DNA of 64,000 nucleotides from Escallonia rubra. Lineage: Eukaryota > Streptophyta > Magnoliopsida > Escalloniales > Escalloniaceae. A program made the position numbers and the translations under genes. The notes under the pieces are model-generated. The model did no database searches, was not told the origin of the DNA, and saw nothing but the letters and a program-made list of their open reading frames with translations. Below are positions 10,171-19,831 of the stretch, piece by piece (position 1 is the first letter of the stretch; every line of letters begins with the position of its first letter). The stretch covers positions 226,211-290,210 of the forward strand of contig JAVXUO010000272.1 of the NCBI GenBank assembly GCA_033065855.1, in the 5' to 3' direction.

Positions 10171-11771
10171 GACAGATTTTTCACGGATTTATAAAAAATA
10201 GCTAGAGCGAGATTTTGCCAAAGTACAAAAAAGAGACCCTAGTTATTCTGAAAGCATCTGTATCAGGTAAAAATTTCAGATTTTTCCAAGCACTGTAGAG
10301 GGGCTAACTGATACGGGGAACCGTGTACCTTCGCAGTCTAATTTAAAATACCAAGCTAGCGCGATTTCGCGCGAAACTTTTACGAGTACCCTAGGATGTT
10401 GGGAAGTTCCATTCCCCAGGATTTCGCGCCATTCCGGAGCCGTTTGCTATTTTTTTGCCCGAACGGCCCTTTCAGCGCTCGCCCTTTAATTAGACAGCTT
10501 TTTCACGGATTTATAAAAAATATCTAGAGCGAGATTTGGCCAAAGTACAAAAAAGAGACCCTAGTTATTCTGAAAGAATCTGTATCAGGTAAAAATTTCA
10601 GATTTTTCCAAGCACTTTAGAGGGGCTAGATGCTACGGGGAACCGTGTACCTTCGCAGTCTAATTTAAAATACCAAGCTAGCGCGATTTCGCGCGAAACT
10701 TTTACGAGTACCCTAGGATGTTGGGAAGTTCCATTCCCCAGGATTTCGCGCCATTCCGGAGCCGTTTGCTATTTTTTTGCCCGAACGGCCCTTTCAGCGC
10801 TCGCCCTTTAATTAGACAGCTTTTTCACGGATTTATAAAAAATAGCTAGAGCGTGATTTGAAAAAAAAAAAAAAAAGAGACCCTAGTTATTCTGAAAGCA
10901 TCTGTATCAGGTAAAAATTTCAGATTTTTCCAAGCAATGTAGAGGGGCTAACTGCTACGGGGAACCGTGTACCTTCGCAGTCTAATTTAAAATACCAAGC
11001 TAGCGCGATTTCGCGCGAAACTTTTACGAGTACCCTAGGATGTTGGGAAGTTCCATTCCCCAGGATTTCGCGCCATTCCGGAGCCGTTTGCTATTTTTTT
11101 GCCCGAACGGCCCTTTCAGCGCTCGCCCTTTAATTAGATAGCTTTTTCACGGATTTATAAACCGTATCTAACGCGTGATTCGGCCAAAGTGTAAAACAGG
11201 GACCCTAGTTATTATGAAAGGATCTGTATCAGGTAAAAATTTCAGATTTTTCCAAGCGCTGTAGAGGGGCTAACTGATACGGGGAACCGTGTACCTTCGC
11301 AGTCTAATTTAAAATACCAAGCTAGCGCGATTTCGCGCGAAACTTTTACGAGTACCCTAGGATGTTGGCAAGTTCCATTCCCCAGGATTTCGCGCCATTC
11401 CGGAGCCGTTTGCTATTTTTTTGCCCGAACGGCCCTTTCAGCGCTCGCCCTTTAATTAGACAGCTTTTTCACGGATTTATAAAAAATAGCTAGAGCGTGA
11501 TTTGGCCAAAGTGCAAAACAGGGACCCTAGTTATTCTGAAAGCATCTGTATCAGGTAAAAATTTCAGATTTTTCCAAGCGCTGTAGAGGGGCTAACTGAT
11601 ACGGGGAACCGTGTACCTTCGCAGTCTAATTTAAAATACCAAGCTAGCGCGATTTCGCGCGAAACTTTTACGAGTACCCTAGGATGTTGGGAAGTTCCAT
11701 TCCCCAGGATTTCGCGCCATTCCGGAGCCGTTTGCTATTTTTTTGCCCGAACGGCCCTTTCAGCGCTCGCC
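10171..11771. repeat. Five tandem 322-bp repeats, left arm
   Basis: The unit start (GACAGCTTTTTCACGGATTT) recurs at 10171, 10493, 10815, 11137 and 11459, giving an exact 322-base period. Every unit keeps a small palindrome, CGCGATTTCGCG, and the block TACGAGTACCCTAGGATGTT. Units differ mainly in one ~60-base window. No long common frame runs through all units. Confidence 0.95.
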
Positions 11772-12416
11772 CCGGACACCGGTTCGCGATTTTTGCGCGA
11801 AAAATCCGTAAAGTACTTTTTAGGCCAATGATGAACTCACGAAGCGTAAAGTAGAATTTCGAGGCACCTTTGAGATTTTTCCTGATGCCAGGGGCATTTC
11901 GGTAATTTGCCACCCCGCGAGGGGTGTTTCGGTGTTTTTCCCGCGCCAAGTTTTTAATTACACAGTTTTAGTCCAGGAATGTAATCACAGAAACTGAAAT
12001 GTTGTTTTGAAGCTGGTTCGGGGGCGTTGGGGTGATAGTGAACCCCCGGGGGCATTTCGGTAATCTGTCGCTCATCGGTGACTATTTTGCTAGGAAGGAT
12101 CCTGCAAGTTAATACATGCCTTAAAATAACTTTTAGTTCGGCAAAGGGTGTCAGACACCCGAAAACTTTTATTGCCCCGGGTGAATTCAGGAACTTGTGA
12201 CGCACCGGCGATGACTGCCAGGGGGTATTTTGCACAAGTAGCGGGTGTTTTGGTAACTTTCCCCCTTTAAAATTTTTCCTGATATATTGGGTATATAATT
12301 GACGTAATACTCCAGCTGCTTGAAAACGTCAGTGGCCTGGTCAACCTAACAAACATGCATAGAAAATATGGCAAATCATTTCATTTGATGGTCGATACGC
12401 GTGTGCAAATAAATTA

Positions 12417-13890
12417 TCAAACAACACTAGCATGACTTACAATGGCCAATGCCCAGAACTGGTCATAGACCTCACGGGGCGCATAGGATTTGGTCCTCAC
12501 TGGGGCAGGGCGAGTCACCCGCGTGCGCGTCACCCTGAGAAACCACTGTAAGTAGTCCTCAGTACTGGTGCTATAGTGCTTCATCGATACAAGGCTGTCA
12601 TACGTTTCCTGCCAGGTATTCCATTGTTGCACCTCGTCACCCAACACAGTCAAGGCATTAGTCACCTCGAAGTTCGGCCCTCGACCACCCCTGTATGGCC
12701 GCATGTCTACAGCGGGTTTCGGAATCCCTTGTGGACAGCCAGCTTGCTTCATAACTCGATCGGGCATCTGAAACTCACATTCTTCGAAGTGAATCAGCGG
12801 CACCCGAACCAAACCTGCAAGCACGTACGACACCGGAAGTTGCCACCACAACTCATCCAACAGATGCATCACCTTGTCGTATGGCTGCCACGCCACCTGG
12901 TATGCATCCAACATCTCTAGTTCCCCCCGATAGAACTGTAGATGGTTGTGAGGGTCTATCCGTCTCCTCCTCCGGTTGGTCGGTGGTCCCCAGTCCCACA
13001 CCCTAGGCCACGTTTCATCGGAATCTACCAACGGTTGTGGACGACCCGTGGGTAGCCTCTCGTAAGACCAAACCTGTGAACGCAAACATTATATGGAATT
13101 AGTAATGAATCCCGAATATATTGACTAAGGATCCGGATAAGAAAATAAATGCTCATACCTGTAATAGAGTCAGGCAGGCGGCAATGGACTTGGCACCGAA
13201 TCTCGTAGCCTTATGCAGTGCTCGATATAGGTGCGCAAGGACAGCTGAACCCCACGAGTACGAGTATACCTCGTCAAGATCCTCCAATAACACCATATAC
13301 CTCGGATGCACTGTGTTTTTCGAGTGCGTCGGAAGTAATATGGCTCCAATAATATACAGAAGGTATGCCCTCGTATACGTCACGAAATCCTGACGAGTGT
13401 ACTCATCCGGTAGCACGCCATACCGCTCTCTCAGCCATTTAAGCTTGACGCCGTTTGTTGTAAGAGCTGCCCTTGGAATTCCCGGAAAATAATGTCTAGC
13501 CATATTCGCTACGGATGCAGACGGCACGCTCAGAGTAACGGGTCTGTCGTGACATGGGATTCCAAGTATATATCCGACGTCCTCTAACGTAACAGTCATT
13601 TCACCAAACCGGAAATGAAATGAGTTCGTCTCGCTCCTCCATCGTTCAACTAGAGCGGATATAAGGCAATCGTCGTGGCGATACCATTTCCCGCAATCGG
13701 TGAACAGGCTTAAATTTTGACCATGTATAAGGGCTTTTTGTTCCTCGTTTAGTACCCACTCTTCAATTCCTCTTGTGGTTTGAATTGTTTCCAAAACACC
13801 CCTATCGACACCGTCAAATACGTGCCTCGCGACGTGGTCATCGTCATCGTATAGGATTGATGTATCATGAGGTCCGGGGTTGAAATCCAT
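12417..13890 (-). CDS. PMD (plant mobile domain, MAIN/PP7-long-form-like) protein
   Basis: Two coding exons, 13890-13159 and 13073-12417, joined across an 85-base GT/AG intron, give 462 residues with no internal stop. The junction restores LLQVWSYERLPTGRP, the expected PMD wording. Visible PMD hallmarks are WRSETNSFHFRFGEMTVTLE, DVGYILGIP, and PYRGG/PDRVMKQAG in the second half. PMD proteins include Arabidopsis MAIN and MAIL1, nuclear proteins linked to transposon silencing, and related domains ride in Gypsy and MuDR elements. The ATG at 13890 is preceded by an acceptor (TTCTTATAG|AT). A perfect GTAAGT near 12437 lies just before the stop, so a longer spliced C-terminus is possible. Intactness in an element without transposase suggests recent function. 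Role inferred only. Confidence 0.85.
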
Positions 13891-14168
13891 ATCTATAAGA
13901 ACAAAATATAATCGTAAACCAACATATCAGGTTATAATATTTACATTCCAAACCAACATATCTGGATGTTTAACCTAGCTTACCAACACATTAGCAATAG
14001 TCATTATTTAAATGTATTAAAACAAATCCTCACTTCCCACCACTCCGAACGGTTAATTACGCCAGTTCTCACTGAATGTAGCGCCAACGTGGTTATATAG
14101 CAATATACCCCCCGACGGCCCCTACACCCCCAAGACCTCAAAACCGCTTTGAAGTCAAGTTTTTAAAT
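13891..14168. other. Core spacer upstream of the PMD start
   Basis: Unique to the centre of the element. It holds the end of the inferred long 5' intron, with the acceptor at 13893-13894. No promoter-like TATA motif stands out, which fits transcription starting farther out, in the right arm. Confidence 0.5.
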
Positions 14169-14708
14169 GTATTACGTCAATTATATACCCAATATATCAG
14201 GAAAAATTTTAAAGGGGGAAAGTTACCAAAACACCCGCTACTTGTGCAAAATACCCCCTGGCAGTCATCGCCGGTGCGTCACAAGTTCCTGAATTCACCC
14301 GGGGCAATAAAAGTTTTCGGGTGTCTGACACCCTTTGCCGAACTAAAAGTTATTTTAAGGCATGTATTAACTTGCAGGATCCTTCCTAGCAAAATAGTCA
14401 CCGATGAGCGACAGATTACCGAAATGCCCCCGGGGGTTCACTATCACCCCAACGCCCCCGAACCAGCTTCAAAACAACATTTCAGTTTCTGTGATTACAT
14501 TCCTGGACTAAAACTGTGTAATTAAAAACTTGGCGCGGGAAAAACACCGAAACACCCCTCGCGGGGTGGCAAATTACCGAAATGCCCCTGGCATCAGGAA
14601 AAATCTCAAAGGTGCCTCGAAATTCTACTTTACGCTTCGTGAGTTCATCATTGGCCTAAAAAGTACTTTACGGATTTTTCGCGCAAAAATCGCGAACCGG
14701 TGTCCGGG

Positions 14709-16312
14709 GCGAGCGCTGAAAGGGCCGTTCGGGCAAAAAAATAGCAAACGGCTCCGGAATGGCGCGAAATCCTGGGGAATGGAACTTCCCAACATCCTAG
14801 GGTACTCGTAAAAGTTTCGCGCGAAATCGCGCTAGCTTGGTATTTTAAATTAGACTGCGAAGGTACACGGTTCCCCGTATCAGTTAGCCCCTCTACAGCG
14901 CTTGGAAAAATCTGAAATTTTTACCTGATACAGATGCTTTCAGAATAACTAGGGTCCCTGTTTTGCACTTTGGCCAAATCACGCTCTAGCTATTTTTTAT
15001 AAATCCGTGAAAAAGCTGTCTAATTAAAGGGCGAGCGCTGAAAGGGCCGTTCGGGCAAAAAAATAGGAAACGGCTCCGGAATGGCGCGAAATCCTGGGGA
15101 ATGGAACTTCCCAACATCCTAGGGTACTCGTAAAAGTTTCGCGCGAAATCGCGCTAGCTTGGTATTTTAAATTAGACTGCGAAGGTACACGGTTCCCCGT
15201 ATCAGTTAGCCCCTCTACAGCGCTTGGAAAAATCTGAAATGTTTACCTGATACAGATCCTTTCATAATAACTAGGGTCCCTGTTTTGCACTTTGGCCAAA
15301 TCACGCTCTAGCTATTTTTTATAAATCCGTGAAAAAGCTGTCTAATTAAAGGGCGAGCGCTGAAAGGGCCGTTCGGGCAAAAAAATAGCAAACGGCTCCG
15401 GAATGGCGCGAAATCCTGGGGAATGGAACTTCCCAACATCCTAGGGTACTCGTAAAAGTTTCGCGCGAAATCGCTCTAGCTTGGTATTTTAAATTAGACT
15501 GCGAAGGTACACGGTTCCCCGTATCAGTTAGCCCCTCTACAATGCTTGGAAAAATCTGAAATTTTTACCTGATACAGATGCTTTCAGAATAACTAGGGTC
15601 TCTTTTTTGTACTTTGGCCAAATCACGCTCTAGCTATTTTTTATAAATCCGTGAAAAAGCTGTCTAATTAAAGGGCGAGCGCTGAAAGGGCCGTTCGGGC
15701 AAAAAAATAGCAAACGGCTCCGGAATGGCGCGAAATCCTGGGGAATGGAACTTCCCAACATCCTAGGGTACTCGTAAAAGTTTCGCGCGAAATCGCGCTA
15801 GCTTGGTATTTTAAATTAGACTGCGAAGGTACACGGTTCCCCATAGCATCTAGCCCCTCTACAGTGCTTGGAAAAATCTGAAATTTTTACCTGATACAGA
15901 TGCTTTCAGAATAACTAGGGTCTCTTTTTTGCACTTTGGCCAAATCTCGCTCTAGATATTTTTTATAAATCCGTGAAAAAGCTGTCTAATTAAAGGGCGA
16001 GCGCTGAAAGGGCCGTTCGGGCAAAAAAATAGCAAACGGCTCCGGAATGGCGCGAAATCCTGGGGAATGGAACTTCCCAACATCCTAGGGTACTCGTAAA
16101 AGTTTCGCGCGAAATCGCGCTAGCTTGGTATTTTAAATTAGACTGCGAAGGTACACGGTTCCCCGTATCAGTTAGCCCCTCTACAGTGCTTGGAAAAATC
16201 TGAAATTTTTACCTGATACAGATGCTTTCAGAATAACTAGGGTCTCTTTTTTGTACTTTGGCAAAATCTCGCTCTAGCTATTTTTTATAAATCCGTGAAA
16301 AATCTGTCTATA
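14709..16312. repeat. Five tandem 322-bp repeats, right arm
   Basis: Mirror of the left-arm array. The block GCGAGCGCTGAAAGGGCCGT begins units at about 14709, 15028, 15350, 15672 and 15995. In the right arm the whole array lies inside the proposed first intron of the PMD gene. Confidence 0.93.
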
Positions 16313-16406
16313 AATGTAATGTAATACGCTATTTTGAATCGCTATAAATGTAATACGCTAAGTGTAATACGCTGACTTGATGTATAAGGAAATTCAAAAT
16401 ACTTAC

Positions 16407-16564
16407 TTGTTGTGACTTGATGGATTTGAAGAAAAATCTACCGATCTTCTAGCGATTATTCACCGATCTTCTTCTACCGTTAATATTTTTTGGTTTGTGG
16501 AGAAAAAATGCGGAGCAGAGCAGAAATGTGGAGAAGAATGGTTGGGGGGAGGGGATTATAAATA
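16407..16564 (-). promoter_or_regulatory. Right-arm promoter and leader exon for the PMD gene
   Basis: Read on the minus strand: TATTTATA at 16564-16557, a C/T-rich stretch, about 120 bases without any ATG, then the donor AACAA|GTAAGT at 16406. The next good acceptor towards the PMD start is TTCTTATAG at 13893, so splicing would remove 2,514 bases, including all five 322-bp repeats, and place two bases before the ATG. Leader free of ATG, consensus donor and well-placed acceptor are seen; the joined transcript is inferred. Confidence 0.6.
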
Positions 16565-16727
16565 GAGAAGAAAAAGGAGGAGAGAAGAAAAAAGAGGGTT
16601 GGTGTCTGCAGAAAAAACCCGTGAGTGGTGGCAGAAAAAAAAATTTGGCGGGAACCACTGCAAAAAAGGACAGTCACGGGGAGGAAGGACAGAGTCACGG
16701 GGAGCCATCAGGCGCGTGGGGGGAGGG

Positions 16728-17245
16728 GCGCCACGTGGCAGAAGGAGAGGCAACCCGCGGGGCCCCTTCACGCGGTTGGGCCACGTGGCAGGAGCGGGGG
16801 AGGCCACGTGGCACCGCATCGTACCAACAGGCGCAATTTCCCGCGTTTGGCCACGTGGCAGGCGCGTGGTGGCCACGTGGCATGCGCGTGGAGGCCACGC
16901 GGCAACAACCGGCGTCCCTTCACGCGGTTGGGCCACGTGGCAGACGCTGAAGAGGCCACGTGGCACCGCCCGCGCCCCAACAGGCCCACCTTCCCGCGCG
17001 TGGCCACGTGGCAGGCGCGTGGTGGCCACGTGGCAGGCGCGTGTAAGCCACGCGGCAACAACCGGCGTCTCTTCACGCGGTTGGGCCACGTGGCAGACGC
17101 TGAGGAGGCCACGTGGCACCAACCGGCGCCCCTTCACGCGGTTGGGCCACGTGGCAGACGCTGAGGAGGCCACGTGGCACCAACCGGCGCCCCTTCACGC
17201 GGTTGGGCCACGTGGCTGGCGCGGATGATGCCACGTGGCAGCCTC
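16728..17245. promoter_or_regulatory. Array of 15 perfect G-boxes, right arm
   Basis: CCACGTGGC occurs 15 times, two more than in the left arm because one unit (GGCCACGTGGCACCAACCGG and its neighbour) is duplicated. It lies upstream of the inward promoter that faces the PMD gene, in an enhancer-like position. Confidence 0.8.
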
Positions 17246-17334
17246 GGCTCGAATTTTTTTTTTTTTTTTTTTTCAGCCAATCAAAAAATTTGAAAATTTT
17301 TGTGTGGGAGCCACCCAAAATAAAAGCCACCAAC

Positions 17335-17605
17335 CGCTTCTTTTATATGCGGTTGGTTCTTTAAAAAATTGTTAAAAAAAAAAGGGGTTACCAACCGCTT
17401 CTAAGAGAAGCGGTTGGGCAAAAAAAAATTTGTCCCAACCGCGTATAAGAGAAGCGGTTGGGTGGAGTGGTTTTTTATGGTGGGCCATGCCAAAAAAATA
17501 ATCATGCCCAACCGCTTCTCTTACATGCGGTTGGGCTTTTTGTGGTGGGACCCACGAGAAAATGACACAGTAGCCAACCGCTTGTCTTACAAGCGGTTGG
17601 GTGGA
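17335..17605. repeat. Five CCAACCGC hairpins, right arm
   Basis: Mirror of the left-arm cluster: the same CAACCGC ... GCGGTTG stems near 17333, 17391, 17438, 17508 and 17574, next to the right terminus. Confidence 0.85.
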
Positions 17606-17636
17606 GAAAATTTTTTTCTGACCGGTGGTGTGGTCG

Positions 17637-17683
<47 letters not shown>

Positions 17684-17704
17684 TTCGAGAGAGAGGGGGT
17701 TTGC

Positions 17705-18568
17705 CTTATCATCCTCCACGCTTGTCTCTATCTTCGTTGGCTGCCGGCTTCTCTGACTTTTCTCTTGTTTCATTTTCTTCTTCATCCGGATTATCATCTT
17801 CTTTACAAAAACAGTGGGCAAAATATACCAAGTAACTGCAAACGCCAAAACGGTAGCGATTGCCCAGCCAACCAGCATCCCCCTTAGAAGAGAATCACGA
17901 TAATCAGTATTTTCCTTGCAGCGTTTTAAAGGATACCCACAGAGCCCCTGATTTTTGGCATAGGCTTCTGCGGCGATTGTAACATGAGGAGAAAACGTAG
18001 GTACGGGACCTGATAAGCGGTTGTTAGCAACACTGAATGTCTTGATCCTACGAAGCATGCCGACTTCTTGTGGAATATGACCCTCTAACCGATTGTTTTC
18101 AAGTTTGAGGACATTGAGGAACGATAAATTTCCGATGCTTATGGGTATTTCGCCGGAGATATTATTGGACGATAGATCAAGAGTTGTAACGTATGGGATC
18201 AATTCTGGGATGTCGGATGGGATTGCTCCAAAGAGCAAGTTGCTGGAAAGGTCTAGACCTGTCAGACTTGAACACATTTCTAACCCTCGCGGGAAGCCGC
18301 CTTTGAGTCCCATGCCTGAAAGCCGGAGGTTCAACACCTTGTTTTCGTATGAATGCCAGCATTCAACGCCAGCAAACCGGCAGATAAAACCTTCGGTGCG
18401 GTTGCTGAAATCCCAAGAAGAGCTTAAGTAATTGAGAGGGTCTTCCAAGGAATCCTTAATGGATTTTAAGCAACGTATATCGTTGCTACCACCATTAGTA
18501 CGTTCGCAGCAAGTACACTGCAAAATAAAGACCAAAACAAGAGTAGGATATCTTTGATTATGCGCCAT
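17705..18568 (-). CDS. BIR1-like: BIR1-like receptor pseudokinase, exon 1 (LRR and transmembrane)
   Basis: About 288 codons from MAHNQRYPTLV; Mets at 18589 and 18598 are also possible. A hydrophobic signal peptide (to about residue 17) is followed by the LRR N-cap (CLKSIKDSLEDPLNYL, FICRFAGVECWH), four to five LRRs (LTGLDLSSN, VTTLDLSSNNISGEIP, LNVLKLENNRLEGHIP, KTFSVANNRLSGPVP), the C-terminal GLCGYPLKRC and a transmembrane segment (GWAIATVLAFAVTWYILPTV) before a lysine-rich stretch. This matches the short ectodomain of BIR1 (At5g48380), a plasma-membrane partner of BAK1 that restrains defence. No GT donor exists before the (TA)n tract; the best is a GC donor (GATAAG|GCAAAC) at 17704, which joins in phase to exon 2. 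Joined length is about 606 residues, near the ~620 of BIR1. Whether the ~10-kb intron is spliced is unknown. Confidence 0.85.
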
Positions 18569-19500
18569 TTCGATGTACAAAACAGCCATAACCAGCAAGG
18601 TATATAATGATGCTCGTAATCTGAAGAGTCAAGATCACACTGACCCGAGGAATTTCGAGGAATTTTCTTCTTAAACCAAAGGATACATACGGGTCAAGCA
18701 TGTAATAACTGAGGGGTGGGTATACGTCAACAGCGCAAGTCCATTCCACTCATTGACCAAGGAGACTTTTCTGCCTTTCTAGTTTCTTCTGCCGACAAAC
18801 TTTTGCTTGCTCGCTTGCGACAATTAAGAATCAATTGATATTTTTCATGATTTTTTTATTAACTTTTTTAAGCGACGATTTTTTATAACAATTTTTAGCA
18901 TCATTAAGCAAACGTCACTAAATATATTTAACGATAAATAATTATTGTTCTATAGGGGATTGTAGGTATTTTCTTATATAATTACAATCCGGGTAGTAGT
19001 AAAAAAAAATTTCTCATTCTTCCTAAGTTCTGTGTCTATTCTGGGATGAAAAAAAACTTTAATATGGCCCCTATCATGTTTATAGGAATATAGTTACAAC
19101 CTCTCATATAACGGCTATTAATGATCGTCAAATATCTTTAGTGGTTCTTATTTAATGACGTTAGAAAAGTACTGTTAAGAATTATCGTTATAAGTATTAA
19201 TAGGATTATCAATAATTATATTTAATTGATCACTAGTTATAGTTATACAAGAGTTTGTAGGTACCTCAAAAATAGTAGCAAAAACCGAATTCTTGTACGA
19301 AGCGTGTTAATAAAAAAGGATGGCAATGTCTAAAGATGTTTTAGAAGGAATATGGTATATTTTTACTACTCTAACCAACACAGTCCTTAAATTCTATCTC
19401 GTGAGTAGCACCAATTTTGTCGTGAACTAGTACATTTTTGCAGTGAATTTTTAAAATCTCCAAAAAACACTGGAGGTGATACTATAGGATAAATAAAGTT
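18569..19500. other. Upstream region of the BIR1-like gene, no gene seen
   Basis: A TATATAATGAT tract near 18600 could be a TATA box for the minus-strand receptor gene. The rest is AT-rich sequence with no recognised element or coding frame. Confidence 0.45.
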
Positions 19501-19831
19501 GATCTTCACTAAAAGGACTGATATTCCGGAGAAAAGAAAACTGTATTGTTGTGTTCAAATCCAAATGTGATACAAAAAATTAATCATATCTATAATGCTA
19601 CAATGTGTACATCAAGCCTAAACTATAATATTACTGTACAAACTTGCTCTAATTATGTATACAACATATTAGTACACCAGTAACCACTGTGCATGGCCAG
19701 GCGAGCCCAATGGGTTGATACAGCCACAGGCTCACGCACGAATCATTAGCTTAATACTACAAGGTGCAAACATTAGAAATTTTCTCCGTCTAGATTCAAA
19801 CTATGATAGTAACTTTAATTGTTCATCTCCG

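Larger units (their letters stand above)
8885..12310 (+). repeat. Left arm of the foldback element
   Basis: Inverted partner of 14169-17640. Order from the outside: hairpin cluster (8925-9205), G-box array (9285-9745), promoter module (9901-10058), five 322-bp repeats (10171-11771), then a 540-base inner stem that is identical in the other arm as far as I can compare. Confidence 0.93.
8885..17640. mobile_element. Giant foldback (MULE-type) element carrying a PMD gene
   Basis: The first 3,426 bases and the last 3,472 are inverted copies of each other around a 1,858-base unique core. Termini are GGGGCCCGATCCACACCCAC on the left and, inward from the right, TGCCCGACCACACCACCGGT. Both ends abut (TA)n tracts, so the target duplication is masked. 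Arms agree almost base for base (two 282-base segments translate identically on both sides) and differ by one extra repeat unit and homopolymer lengths, which argues for recent insertion or ongoing gene conversion. There is no transposase, so it would need one in trans. Foldback shape, long inverted repeats and a PMD gene suggest the Mutator superfamily; rice Micron elements are another case of (TA)n targeting. The family assignment is inference. Confidence 0.88.
14169..17640 (-). repeat. Right arm of the foldback element
   Basis: Inverted copy of 8885-12310, longer by one extra G-box repeat unit (~55 bases near 17100-17210). The two 93-codon frames at 14244-14525 and 14530-14811 are the same as those in the left arm to the residue, showing no substitution over that stretch that changes the protein. 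Confidence 0.93.

Noticed and set aside
11668-12235. Two 93-codon frames in each arm, identical between arms
   Set aside because: Identity reflects near-perfect arm identity at DNA level. The frames have no recognised family and part of one lies in the 322-bp repeat, where other units break it.
8885-17640. Inverted duplication created by misassembly
   Set aside because: Arms differ by a repeat unit, several homopolymer lengths and scattered bases, the core is unique, and both ends meet separate (TA)n tracts inside one split gene. Long reads would still be needed to be certain.
17372-18598. 408-codon frame joining the BIR1-like LRR exon to sequence in the foldback element
   Set aside because: After codon ~298 it reads through the (TA)n tract as alternating Ile-Tyr and into the transposon terminus. 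The in-phase exon at 7742 gives a complete receptor instead.
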